Counted from the stretch's first letter, positions 50,315-61,881 are shown. The stretch: DNA of 64,000 bases from Limonium bicolor (GCA_023374045.1 CM041776.1:344285636-344349635); one strand, 5' to 3'. Translations and numbers: made by a program. The notes: a model not told the origin generated them from the letters alone.

Positions 50315-51795
50315 TGCTAACAGAGAAATTGTAAGATAAAAAATTACAAAATGAATAAAATACTAAACTAATCCTACAACTCTACTACGGGTAGCAAAAT
50401 AAAACCCGGTCGGAGTATAGTGTAAATATATTACGACCGAGAGTATCGTACCCAAGGGACTTATAGAAAATTAGTCCTAATCCGGGCAAAAGCCTATTCT
50501 ATAATAACAAAAGGGGGGAATTGAAAATGATACAATAATTAACTAAGACCTATCTAAATGCGAGGTTTAGGACTAAACCACCCTAAGTAACAACATGATC
50601 ACGCAATGCAACTTCAAGACACGAACTTAACCAACCAACATGATTGCGCCGGATGTCCTGCCGGACACCAGATGCACGGCATATTCAAATTCTCGAATGT
50701 GCCGGACAGGAAGCACCCGGCAGTGCATCCGGCACGTTCATATGGTGAAAACCACTCTCTTGCTTTGAACAAGAAACTCAAAACCCATTAACAAATCGAG
50801 CATATATCATGCCACGAAATGAACAAGGAGATGGGGGAAGATGGATTAACTCGCAATCTTTAATGCTAACCCTAAATTATAGATGAAAACATCAAAGACC
50901 ACTAAGATTTGTCTAACCTATCCTACTCTTGGGAAATCCCCCTTAAGTAGAATTTGCATAAAGAGAACGAGTGATCAACTAATTCACTTGCACTAAGAAC
51001 CAGAATCTTAATGAACGCTTGAATTTGTATTGAAATAATCATATTGTTTACATAGAAGGAATTCATCCCTAGCCAAAGCCTAACAAGGATCTCTACTTCA
51101 CCATCCACTCAAATAAAGAAGAAAATACATAAGGGAGAAGGAGATTGAACATAGCCTCAACCCGAAAAGGAAATCTTCTCTTCTTCTTGTGGATGGATCC
51201 GTAGAAACGCCTTGGACACCAACAGATGGAATGTGGCGGAAATAAAGCGTGGAATGGAGTGGAATATAATGTTGGAATGTGTTGAATTGTAGCCTTCCTC
51301 GGCCTATTTATAGGCATTAATTGTGTCGATGCCGGGCGTCGTGCCGGGTCCCCAATAGCCGGCACACGTGTTAAATGCGCCCAACTGTTAACGGTCGAAA
51401 CCGTCAATTCCGCGCGAAACAGTGCATATGCCGGGTAGGATATACCCGGCATCACACCCGGCAGCGGTTGGAAAACACGTGGATCACATGTGCTGTCGTA
51501 TGGTCAATCGAGGTGATTTTCACTCATGCCGGATAGCATTTACCCGGCATCACATCCGGCAAGGCTTCTTTTCTGTTCTATACTGCCGTGCAGAAACTAC
51601 CCGGCATGGAGTCCGGCTTCAACTGATCTTTTGCCTAGAAAATCATTCCTTGCACATAAAACTCATATAAACATAAATCTGTACAAATATTATACTTTAA
51701 CACATAATAAGCATAAATAACATAAATATAACTTTATTTAGATAAATATAATACTAAATCTAGTGCATAAAATATGATAAGTCTGCGGCTTATCA
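50315..51795 (-). repeat. 3' LTR (element sense) of the Tat-type element
   Basis: 1481 bp. It carries several short GC hairpins (e.g. GCCGGATGTCCTGCCGG at 50649, TATGCCGGGTAGGATATACC followed by CGGCAT at 51427). On the minus strand the late segment CCCTTGGGTACGATACTC (~50460-50440) matches the usual Tat/Athila LTR 3' signature. Confidence 0.95.
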
Positions 51796-53888
51796 AGGCC
51801 CTACACTTACCTTTTGCTAGTCCTCGAGCAAAACAAGATTAGAACGGACTAATTACTTATGCACAAAACAGATAAACTCTAGAATGAAAATGTAGATAAA
51901 TATTTCCAACTATATGACTCTAATTCATAAGTATCACTTAATCTACCTTATCTTGTCAAAACATACTAATGGGTATAAAACAAGGAATTTCAAAATCGAT
52001 CAAAAACTTTTGGGCTATTTTGCATAAGGGATTTTTGTAATCTCTCCTTTTTCCGGTTTCCATCATTCAGCTCTATTTTTCAAGAGTTTCTGAATGTGGC
52101 CAAGACTCTCATCAATGGTTTTATGAATCAGCCCTATTTTGCAAGAGTTTCTGAATCAACCATGATTTTTTCTACATTGAAGAACGGGGAATTTAGGAGA
52201 AAAATAAAAGGAAAAACTCTCGTTTCTTGCTTTTATTCTGAGGCACTTTATGAAACCTCTAGGAATATATTGCTTTTCCTTTAGAAGAAGATTTTTCTTT
52301 CTTTTTTTTTTCTTTTTCTTCTTCTTCTTTCTTTTGCACAAAAAACCTTTTTAAGATTTTCACCCAAAAGATTTTTCACAATTTGAAAAAAAAAGAAAAG
52401 AATACCCATAAGTACATAAAGGAAAGAATTAGGAGCAAGATCATGTACTTATGTTAATAAAGAGAATCAAAGAGTTAAAAACAGGAATCTACAAGTCATT
52501 AGAAAGCTTACCTCTTGAGAGAACAAGCTTTTAGTCATTCCTAATCTTATCTCGATCAAAAACATGCAAAAAGTTTAGTAATACATTGATAAACTTTAAA
52601 CTTATGCAAATATTTTATAAATAAACATATATATATTTTTTTAAGGGGGATCCCTGCCCTACACTTGGCAGGAACACTGTCCCCAGTGTTCGAAAGAAAA
52701 AAAGAAAATAAATAAAGAAAGACTATAACAGATAAAATTAAAAATAATTAAGAAGAAAATGACTCCCCTTGGTGCAAGAAGACTAGACGCGTGGGGCTGC
52801 CCTACACTTAGCCTTTGGCTACTTGGCAGAGTGATCAGAGATATCGATAGAGATATGAACGATCTCGCATACTCCCGTTGATAAATTTAGCGTTGGAGAC
52901 GGGAGTTGACCAAGCGGTCATGGTTGAGCAAAAAGTTTGATTATTTGTGTAGGGAGCGCGTTTGTTGGTTTTGTCGTTGCCGTAAGGAACGAACAAATGT
53001 CTTCTTTGTCTCCTGATCGCGGTCAGATGAATCTTCATGAAGATTATGCGATCGGAGATGCATTCACCTTATTTACTTAGGAAGAGCAACACACAATATT
53101 AATTTAACAAAGAAATATATAAATATATATAAATAAATGTTGCGAAACGAAAAGAAAAATAGAACATATTGAATATGCCGGACTTCGTGCTGGGCATGAA
53201 GTATCCGGCATTTGACTTCCTCCTTTATGCCGGGTAGAGTGCCGGGTGAATCTTACCCGGCAGTGGACTTCCTCCACTATTGCCGGGTTTATACCAACCG
53301 GCATGTTGCCCGGCGTGACATAAAATCGAACATGACTTAATTAAAAGACATGTGAAAGGTAAAGGATAATCAAAAATAAATGTAAGAGTAAATAAGGGAT
53401 TGTAGGGGATCACTCCTAATTGTCCCTACAATGTGCGACAAAATTATTGAGAGAAATTGAGCATGCCGGGTGACATGCCGGATCAAACCCGTCCGGCATA
53501 GGACTTCCTCCACTAATGCCGTGTGTAGCAAACCCGGCACAATACACGGCATGCGCAAAAATCGAAATTCAAAATAAAGAAAAATAGTATAGGGACTCAT
53601 ATAAGAGGAAAATAAGAAAGGAGTAGACAAGAATACATTAAGATTTGAAAACTCAACAGCGTATGAAATTTTGAAAACAATTTGAACATGCCGGACATGA
53701 TGCCGGGCAAATCCTGTCCGGCATCGGACTTCCTCCGGGTTTGCCGGGTGACAGATGCCCGGCATTTTGAACGGCACATTCAAATCTGCAAACTAAGTGC
53801 GAAAAAAAATTAAAGGATCAAGGAATCAAAGAATCAAAGAATAAAGAATAAGGCGTTTTACCGAATTAAGGACTTGGACTAATTCCAA
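51796..53888 (-). other. Non-coding interior of the Tat-type element
   Basis: No gag or pol motif. Next to the 3' LTR the minus strand reads GCTCGAGGACTAGCAAAAGG, the usual context of the Tat/Athila polypurine tract. Contains a purine/pyrimidine-biased block (~52290-52400) and, at 53170-53776, a hairpin-rich tract. Confidence 0.85.
53170..53776 (-). repeat. GCCGGGT/ACCCGGC hairpin tract with GACTTCCTCC spacers
   Basis: At least seven phrases of TGCCGG or CCGGCA pair as inverted repeats, grouped around the constant spacer GACTTCCTCC (53214, ~53266, ~53502 and ~53727). The same hairpin words occur in the LTRs. The arrangement forms GC-rich stems in otherwise AT-rich DNA. Confidence 0.75.
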
Positions 53889-53906
53889 GTCCCCGGCAAC
53901 GGCGCC
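53889..53906 (-). other. Primer binding site (tRNA-Asp) of the Tat-type element
   Basis: The plus strand reads TCCCCGGCAACGGCGCCA, the 3' end of plant tRNA-Asp(GUC) including CCA. Its complement therefore primes on that tRNA. It is separated from the LTR by three bases. Confidence 0.93.
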
Positions 53907-53909
53907 AAT

Positions 53910-55395
53910 TTGCTAACAGAGAAATTGTAAGATAAAAAATTACAAAATGAATAAAATACTAAACTAATCCTACAACTCTACTACGGGTAGCAAAATAAAA
54001 CCCGGTCGGGGAGTATAGTGTAAATATATTACGACCGAGAGTATCGTACCCAAGGGACTTATAGAAAATTAGTCCTAATCCGGGCAAAAGCCTATTCTAT
54101 AATAACAAAAGGGGGGAATTGAAAATGATACAATAATTAACTAAGACCTATCTAAATGCGAGGTTTAGGACTAAACCACCCTAAGTAACAACATGATCAC
54201 GCAATGCAACTTCAAGACACGAACTTAACCAACCAACATGATTGCGCCGGATGTCCTGCCGGACACCAGATGCACGGCATATTCAAATTCTCGAATGTGC
54301 CGGACAGGAAGCACCCGGCAGTGCATCCGGCACGTTCATATGGTGAAAACCACTCTCTTGCTTTGAACAAGAAACTCAAAACCCATTAACAAATCGAGCA
54401 TATATCATGCACACGAAATGAACAAGGAGATGGGGGAAGATGGATTAACTCGCAATCTTTAATGCTAACCCTAAATTATAGATGAAAACATCAAAGACCA
54501 CTAAGATTTGTCTAACCTATCCTACTCTTGGGAAATCCCCCTTAAGTAGAATTTGCATAAAGAGAACGAGTGATCAACTAATTCACTTGCACTAAGAACC
54601 AGAATCTTAATGAACGCTTGAATTTGTATTGAAATAATCATATTGTTTACATAGAAGGAATTCATCCCTAGCCAAAGCCTAACAAGGATCTCTACTTCAC
54701 CATCCACTCAAATAAAGAAGAAAATACATAAGGGAGAAGGAGATTGAACATAGCCTCAACCCGAAAAGGAAATCTTCTCTTCTTCTTGTGGATGGATCCG
54801 TAGAAACGCCTTGGACACCAACAGATGGAATGTGGCGGAAATAAAGCGTGGAATGGAGTGGAATATAATGTTGGAATGTGTTGAATTGTAGCCTTCCTCG
54901 GCCTATTTATAGGCATTAATTGTGTCGATGCCGGGCGTCGTGCCGGGTCCCCAATAGCCGGCACACGTGTTAAATGCGCCCAACTGTTAACGGTCGAAAC
55001 CGTCAATTCCGCGCGAAACAGTGCATATGCCGGGTAGGATATACCCGGCATCACACCCGGCAGCGGTTGGAAAACACGTGGATCACATGTGCTGTCGTAT
55101 GGTCAATCGAGGTGATTTTTCACTCATGCCGGATAGCATTTACCCGGCATCACATCCGGCAAGGCTTCTTTTCTGTTCTATACTGCCGTGCAGAAACTAC
55201 CCGGCATGGAGTCCGGCTTCAACTGATCTTTTGCCTAGAAAATCATTCCTTGCACATAAAACTCATATAAACATAAATCTGTACAAATATTATACTTTAA
55301 CACATAATAAGCATAAATAACATAAATATAACTTTATTTAGATAAATATAATACTAAATCTAGTGCATAAAATATGATAAGTCTGCGGCTTATCA
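53910..55395 (-). repeat. 5' LTR (element sense) of the Tat-type element
   Basis: 1486 bp, nearly identical to 50315-51795. Differences seen include CGGGGAG versus CGGAG near 54006 and one extra T near 55119. Confidence 0.95.
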
Positions 55396-55842
55396 GGTAT
55401 AAGGACAGGAAACTTGATGCACAATACCTGTTTCACCAAAAAACTGAATGCCCTCTGCAGAAGACCCTAACTCAAAAGCATTATCCGTCCTTAAGACTTT
55501 AACTTTAGTATTAAATTGCCTTTCAACAGATCTGATGAACCTTTTAATACACATGAAAGCTTCAGCTTTAGTGGTTAACAAATAGACCCAAGTGGCTCTA
55601 AAACAGTCATCCACTAAAGTTAGAAAGTAACGGTACCCATCATGTGTCACAGTATTATATGGTCCCCAAACGTCTCCATGAACAAGATCAAAAATAGCAG
55701 CAGACTTGGTAACAGATTTATTAAAGGGCAACTTGGCCTGTTTAGCCCTTATGCAAATTTCACATACAAAGCCAGAATCATTAGAACATACATCAACCAC
55801 AATCTGTCTAGTCTTAGCCAAAGAAGGGTGACCAAGACGCAT
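55396..55842 (-). pseudogene. pol: Copia pre-integrase and integrase N-terminal half (cut by gap)
   Basis: Begins at the gap edge with MRLGHPSLAKTRQIV (the end of GAG-pre-integrase), then a zinc-finger remnant CEICIRAKQAKLPF and the catalytic core: FDLVHGDVWGPYNTVTHDGY with the first D, and VLRTDNAFEL with the second D. It stops at HQVSCPYT where the Tat-type element inserted; the frame resumes at 50309. The upstream gag and protease are missing in the gap. Confidence 0.92.
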
Positions 55843-56342
55843 NNNNNNNNNNNNNNNNNNNNNNNNNNNNNNNNNNNNNNNNNNNNNNNNNNNNNNNNNN
55901 NNNNNNNNNNNNNNNNNNNNNNNNNNNNNNNNNNNNNNNNNNNNNNNNNNNNNNNNNNNNNNNNNNNNNNNNNNNNNNNNNNNNNNNNNNNNNNNNNNNN
56001 NNNNNNNNNNNNNNNNNNNNNNNNNNNNNNNNNNNNNNNNNNNNNNNNNNNNNNNNNNNNNNNNNNNNNNNNNNNNNNNNNNNNNNNNNNNNNNNNNNNN
56101 NNNNNNNNNNNNNNNNNNNNNNNNNNNNNNNNNNNNNNNNNNNNNNNNNNNNNNNNNNNNNNNNNNNNNNNNNNNNNNNNNNNNNNNNNNNNNNNNNNNN
56201 NNNNNNNNNNNNNNNNNNNNNNNNNNNNNNNNNNNNNNNNNNNNNNNNNNNNNNNNNNNNNNNNNNNNNNNNNNNNNNNNNNNNNNNNNNNNNNNNNNNN
56301 NNNNNNNNNNNNNNNNNNNNNNNNNNNNNNNNNNNNNNNNNN
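55843..56342. other. Assembly gap (500 N)
   Basis: Exactly 500 N, the placeholder used by many scaffolders for a join of unknown size. Left is copia integrase and right begins one base before a receptor-kinase start codon, so the true distance between them is not known. Confidence 0.99.
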
Positions 56343-57036
56343 CATGGCTAAGCAACGAACTTGTGTTGCTCTTCTTGTTGTTCTCTCTTACCTTTTAGTA
56401 GTTTCCCCAAGAGTTAACATGGTTTCATCACCAAATATCCATGAAGAAGCACACGCACTAATCCAATGGAAGGAGAGTTTGTCTTCCTCAACTATGATAG
56501 CCTCCTCCTGGAAGCGTTCAACATCCACAACATCTGCTTCAATTGGACTGGGATCCTCTGCGACCCAACCAATAACTCTATTGCTTCCATCAATCTTACG
56601 AGCTTACAGCTTGCAGGTTCACTTCTTCATCTTAATTTCTCTATTTTCATGAGTCTCACAAGCTTCAACCTCAGTGACAATAATTTCAAAAGTACCATCC
56701 CTCCTACCATTGGAGCACTTTACAACCTCTTCGAGTTGGATCTGTCATCCAACTTCTTTAGTGGCAACATCCCCAATGAAATTGGCCTACTAAAAAACCT
56801 TCAATATCTACACCTTATGAACAACACGTTGACTGGTCCAATACCCTCAGAGATTGGAAATCTGCAAAAGCTAAAAGAATTATATCTTCCATTAAACCAA
56901 CTAACCGGTACAATCCCTCATACCTTGTGGAAGCTAAAAGACCTGATCGATTTGAACTTAGGAAACAACAATCTCACTGGAGTGATTTCACCGAGGCTTG
57001 GAAATTTGAAATCATTAATCCGCCTCGGACTACATT

Positions 57037-57324
57037 ACAATCAATTCTATGGAAGAATCCCAGCCGCAGTTGGTTTGTTGACACATCTTGAATACCTTTA
57101 TCTTTACAACAACAAGTTGGTTGGTTCGATACCTGCCGAGATTGGAAATTTGTCATCATTAACCTACCTTGATCTGTCATACAATCAATTCTATGGAGAA
57201 ATCCCAGCCGCAGTTGGTTTGTTGACACATCTTGAATACCTTTATCTTCACAACAACAAGTTGGTTGGTTCGATACCTGCCGAGATTGGAAACCTTAGTA
57301 ATCTACTGCATTTAGACTTGTCTA
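57037..57324 (+). repeat. Near-identical 144-bp LRR tandem duplication
   Basis: The stretch from 57037 recurs from 57181 with only a few base changes over about 115 bases. The unit is 48 codons, two 24-residue LRRs (GRIPAAVGLLTHLEYLYL and SIPAEIGNL). Such homogeneity against diverged neighbours shows a recent in-frame duplication or gene conversion. Confidence 0.9.
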
Positions 57325-59112
57325 CAAATCTGCTCACTGGTGAAATTCCTCCTTCATTGTCGAATCTGGAAAGACTCATCTTATTGAGCCTATATTCCAA
57401 CAAGCTTGAGGGTGTCATCCCAGACCAACTTGGTAGAAACAGCCCCAATCTCAGCGACGTGGAGTTTTCATATACAACTTCTATGGAAACCTTCCACCTT
57501 ACTTATGTAGGTTTCTCTCTTGCATATTTAACTGTTATTGGTAACAGATTCACAGGTCCCTTGCCCGATTGCTTGAGAAACTGCTCAAAGTTGCATAGAG
57601 TTCGACTAGAGAACAACTGTTTCACAGGGAACATATCAATATTTTTGGCATCCACCCTGATCTCATGTTGTTAGAGTTAGCGGAAACCAATTTTCTGGAG
57701 AAATCTCTCCCATGTGGGGAAATTGTGCCAATTTAACAAATTTAGAGCTTGACAATAACAACATTACGGGACCAATTCCATCAGAGCTTGGGAAAGCGAT
57801 CAACTTACAAGTTCTAAATATCAGTTCCAATCAAGTTTCAGGAAATATTCCTCGTGAACTTGGAAGCCTAATCCTTCTTGACAAACTTGATCTCAAACAC
57901 AATCGCCTAACAGGACGGATTCCCACAAGTTTTGGTAACCTCAAAATGTTGAGCATTCTCGACTTAGCAGAAAACATTTTTACTGGTCCAATCCCATCGG
58001 AGCTTGGCCAATGTGAGAGACTATTGAGCTTGAACTTGAGCCACAATGGTTTTTGTGGGGAAATTCCATCTCAGCTAGGCCAAATAAAGAACATCCAGAT
58101 ATTACTAGATCTAAGTTGCAATACTCTTTCTGGTGAAATCCCTCACAATCTTGACCAGCTCACTTCATTGCAGACCTTGAATCTTTCACATAATAATCTA
58201 TCAGGCCAAATCCCTTCCTCTCTCCAATCAATGATCAGCCTAGAATCCATTGACATGTCCAATAATAACCTCACCGGACCTATTCCAGGTGGAATTTTTG
58301 ACCAAGGACTATATGATGGTAACTTGGGTTTGTGCGGAAATGCTCGTGGATTGTATCCTTGTGCTTTACTTTCCACAAAACCAATAAAAAAACCATCTTC
58401 ATAGTTGTACTCCTTGCTGTTTTCTTTTTATTCTTGGCATCATTATATATTTACATAAAGCTATTCCGCTATCAAAAAGACCCTCAACCTGTTGCCGCGG
58501 AGAAGAAAAATCCACTTATATGGGACATAGAAGGAAGATTCACTTTTGGTCAGATTGTGGAGGCCACTGATGACTTTGATGACAAGTATTGGATTGGGAG
58601 AGGCGGGTTCGGAAATGTTTATAGAGCAAACCTTCCTTCAGGCCTGGTTGTGGCTGTCAAGAAACTAAATACTCTTGAAACTTCAAGTGATGCTACTGTT
58701 CAATGCATGCTTAGTAATAAAGCTTTCGAAAATGAGATTGGCTGTGTTTGAAGTGAGGCATAGAAACATCATTAAGCTCCATGGGTTTTGCTCTAGAAGG
58801 GAAAGGATGTACTTGGTATATGATTATATTCAAATAGTTTATAGTTTAAAAAAGGTCATATATGGGGATGAAGGAGGAATAGAGTTGGATTGGCATAAAA
58901 GGGTCAACATCGTAAAGGGAACAGCTCATGCCATTGCATATCTTCACCATGATTGCACTCCACCCATACTACACCGAGACATATCCATCAACAATATTTA
59001 ATCGATGAAGAATTTGAGCCAAGGTTATCAGATTTTGGCGTAGCCAAAGTTCTTGCATTCGACATGTCTAAATGGACATCAATTGCTGGTACATATGGGT
59101 ATATGGCTCCAG

Positions 59113-59230
59113 GTAACTGAATCTTATTCTTATAGATACTAATTGATTAATCTTACAGTTTGAAACATGCAGTGTGTATTATATATTTACTCCTGATTCT
59201 ACTAATTTTTTCTTTCAATTATATATGAAG
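59113..59230 (+). other. Intron of the receptor-kinase pseudogene
   Basis: 118 bp. The donor CCAG|GTAACTG and acceptor ATGAAG|AGTTGG rejoin as CCA GAG TTG (Pro-Glu-Leu), restoring the APE motif followed by LAFTMRATTKCDVYSFGV. This shows the locus is a gene copy and not a processed one. Confidence 0.9.
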
Positions 59231-59591
59231 AGTTGGCATTCACAATGCGAGCAACAACAAAGTGTGATGTCTACAGCTTTGGAGTTGTGGCATTGAGATC
59301 ATGATGGGGAAACACCCAGGAGAATTCCTAACTCAGTTGGGATTAAAAAGCAGTCAAATAAATAATATGAAATTGAGAGAACTACTGGACGAAAGATTGT
59401 CTCCCCCTGGTGGAAGATTAGCAGTTCAAGTGGCATGGGTGGTAAAATTGGCTTTGGAATCAACACAAACCGAGCCAGAATTGAGGCCAACAATGCAATA
59501 TGTGGCTCAAGAGCTTAATTATCGGACACAAGCTAGCTTTCTTAGTGCTCCACTAGGATCTGCTACTATTGGTGAAATAAGAGAACTTTAA

Positions 59592-60164
59592 GAATTGAAG
59601 TAGCTCACTTTCGTATCTTAAGTCTTGTTAGTTTTTTTTTCCGATCATATATACTCTAGCTCTAACAAACAAAAGTTAAAATAATAGTGATTGCATTTGG
59701 ATTTGAGACACATCTAGTTGTTTTCTAATTTCCTGTTTTTCCTTATGTTGTCGTGTCGGTTATATTTTATATATATTTAGCCAGTGCAATAATATGGAAA
59801 AGCACAGCGGTCACAATCTTTTCTTTCTCAGGGAGAAGAAGAAGAGAAAAAGGGCTAACAAAGTGGCTTCTTTATGATTGACCTTTTTTTGTTTGTAAAT
59901 TAGTCTAACCTATAGTACTTTCCCTTTTGCTAAATTAATAAAAAAACAACTCCCCGATGCACTACTTAGCCAAGTGTGTGATCCGAAACCACTTGCACTT
60001 CAGGTTCCTTTCCCTTCAATGATAGACTGTTAAAGCCATGATCAAATTACCCTGAACTTCCTAACCATATCTAAATTTTTTTGAGATCTGATCAGCATGA
60101 GTTTTGTTTCAGATATTAAATATACAAGTTTCAACCATTTAAATTGAGTCCAGATATATCCAGA
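59592..60164. other. Receptor-kinase 3' flank, nothing recognised
   Basis: AT-rich sequence with no gene motif. The first ~200 bases are probably the old 3' untranslated region. Confidence 0.4.
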
Positions 60165-61440
60165 TAGTTTGTGACACCGGGTCTCAAGCCAAGCTCTTAA
60201 AGGATACTGCATTCCGAGCTTCTTGAAGAGGAAAAGACTGAAGTTTTTTGATGGGGCTCAATCTACCTTTTGCAAGTACAAGGGGAAACATTCTTTTAAT
60301 GAACCCAAGCCTACTCTCGACCAGATTTTCTTGCTAGTTGTCCAGGACGAGAGGCAAAAGGAACTTGAGGATTTTCTGAAATAAGATGCCTAGAGCATTG
60401 ATTTTACATCTAGAACAAAGACACCTCCGGAAAGCACCCTCAGAGACTTCTCAATCTACCAAGACTTTTTACACAGGAAATCCAAAGAAGGCGCACCTGA
60501 CATGCGACCACAGCGGCAAAAGAGGTCAACCTTTGATACTTGTTTCCTCATCCACGGTAAACCCATATCCTGGAAGAACTAAAGCTACAAAGGAAAGAAC
60601 ATAGCTTTAGATGACGACAGTGCTCATTACAGCGAAGCCACAATAATGAATCCCATCTCAGAAGTATATAGACAGATATCAGCTGGTGGATGGATTTTGT
60701 TGGTTATTTGTCTAGGCATCATCAAACGGTAAATCCAATCAGGAGATTACTACGGATACACTTGTAACCTTTCTAATTCTCTTTATGATTGTTCTTGTCT
60801 TAGCACTATAAAGAATGAGCTCGTTGATCTTTTAAGGAGATCTTGAATCCTTGACAGTGGAGCAACCGAGAATCTGATAGGAATGACTCGATTAAAGAAG
60901 CTGTTAAACTCAACAATAAGCACATGATAACTTTACCTGATAATAGATCTCAACTCAAGTGTCTTGGCACTGTGCGGATATCTCAGAATTTCTCTCTTCA
61001 TAATGTTCTATACGTGCCCACTTTCCTTTTAATTTGTTGTCTGTTAATCGATCGATTGAACAAATAAACATGACTGCGATGTTTGGTATGAACACTTATT
61101 ATGTGTAGGAACCTGATTCCGGAAACTGGCTTGAGATTTGCAAAGTTTCTGGTGGACTGTATCTTCTTGACACGATATCTTGCTAGTGTTTCCAAATATA
61201 GACATCAGAATGTTGTTGGGGGTGTAAATAGTGCTTCTTTAAGTGATTGTAAGATTGACAAGCATGTTTTGAGTTGGCATAGGACGCTGGGATATGCTCC
61301 CATAGAGAAATTGAAGAAAATTAAAGCTGTTAACTTCCACGTCTGTTGTGAATGCTGTTTACAAGGAAAGCCAGGTGTAAAACCAATCAATATACGAAAT
61401 AGACATTGCAAATATCAAAGAAGTAGCTGTTAGGATAATC
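60165..61440 (+). pseudogene. Decayed Ty1/copia gag-protease-preintegrase fragment
   Basis: In order on the plus strand: gag tail (EPKPTLDQIFLLVVQDERQK, ~60300), a broken zinc knuckle (TCDHSGKRG then, one frame over, a CFLIHGKP-like piece, ~60500-60580), protease LDSGAT (~60852) with ISQNFSLHNVLYVPTF (~60980-61025), and pre-integrase VSGGLYLLD-like text, WHRTLGYAPIEKLKKIKAV and CCECCLQGKPGV (61285-61380). All are copia landmarks. Frameshifts and a premature end before the integrase core show it is inactive. Its 3' end is set by the MITE insertion or by truncation nearby. Confidence 0.85.
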
Positions 61441-61463
61441 AGCATCATCCTATGTAGAATTTA

Positions 61464-61872
61464 GGGAAAATTCACGATATACCCCTGTTTTCTTTCGTAA
61501 TTCACAATATACCTCTGTGATTTTCGTAATTCAATTTTAAACATGTTTAAATGTTGTCCAAAATTGATGAAACTTTACATGGATGATGCTAAAGTGTTAT
61601 ATTTTGGTCCAATATCAAATTGAGCTTTTGAAGCTCACATGCGACATGTGGGACCCAATGAATATGTGACTGTTCATTGGGTCCCACAGGTCACATGTGA
61701 GCTTAAAAAACTTCAAATTTGATATTGGACAAAAATATAACACTTTAGCATAGTCCATGTAAGTTTCATCAATTTTGGAGAACATTTAAGCATGTTTAAA
61801 GTTGAATTATTAAAATCACAGGGGTATATTGTGAATTACGAAAGAAAACAGGGGTATCTCGTGAATTTTCCC
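61464..61872. mobile_element. Mutator-type foldback MITE (409 bp)
   Basis: The whole element is a long imperfect palindrome with ends GGGAAAATTCACGATATACC and GGTATCTCGTGAATTTTCCC. It is flanked by a perfect 9-bp duplication TAGAATTTA (61455-61463 and 61873-61881), the size typical of Mutator-like transposases. The centre has CATGTGGGACCCAATGA against TCATTGGGTCCCACAGG. No coding capacity. Transcripts would fold into a hairpin, as expected for small-RNA precursors. Confidence 0.95.
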
Positions 61873-61881
61873 TAGAATTTA

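Larger units (their letters stand above)
50315..55395 (-). mobile_element. Young non-autonomous Tat/Athila-type LTR element (5081 bp)
   Basis: LTRs lie at 50315-51795 and 53910-55395 and differ only by a handful of 1-2 base changes, so the insertion is very recent. Target duplications GGTAT are perfect (50310-50314 and 55396-55400). In element sense (minus) it starts TGATAAGCCGCAG and ends CTCTGTTAGCA. The primer site matches tRNA-Asp. The interior (51796-53909) has no coding frame, so mobilisation needs a Tat/Athila partner, as with Dasheng-type elements in rice (known analogy, not shown here). Confidence 0.95.
47998..55842 (-). mobile_element. Decayed Ty1/copia element, split by a Tat-type insertion
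   Basis: Reading leftwards from 55842, the minus strand shows pre-integrase and integrase (55842-55396), the interruption (50315-55395), the rest of integrase (50309-49953), linker and RT entry (49904-49251), RT core (49220-48490) and RNase H (48480-47998). This is canonical Ty1/copia order. The frame breaks several times, so it is inactive. Its 5' part runs into the assembly gap and no LTR is recognised on either side. Confidence 0.9.
56344..59591 (+). pseudogene. LRR receptor-like kinase pseudogene (MIK2-like)
   Basis: ATG at 56344 opens a signal peptide (MAKQRTCVALLVVLSYLLVV), then an LRR N-terminal cap (EEAHALIQWKES, CFNWTGILCD). About 18-20 plant LRRs follow (N.L.G.IP..IGNL), then a membrane helix (IFIVVLLAVFFLFLASLYIY, ~58395) and a kinase: P-loop IGRGGFGNVYRA, Lys in VVAVKKL, LHRDIS, SDFGVAK (DFG at 59031-59039), then APE split by an intron (59113-59230, GT...AG), at a site I expect for this receptor group. 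About six frame breaks are visible: near 56510, 57665, 58388 (A-run), 58745, 59000 and 59292. The intact homologue would be a plasma-membrane immune or growth receptor. Recognised as subfamily XII/MIK2-like by motif style only. The frame breaks could partly be assembly errors. Confidence 0.9.

Noticed and set aside
51093..51455. 120-codon frame present in both LTRs of the Tat-type element (also 54692-55054)
   Set aside because: No domain recognised. Identity only reflects the recent LTR duplication and it overlaps hairpin words.
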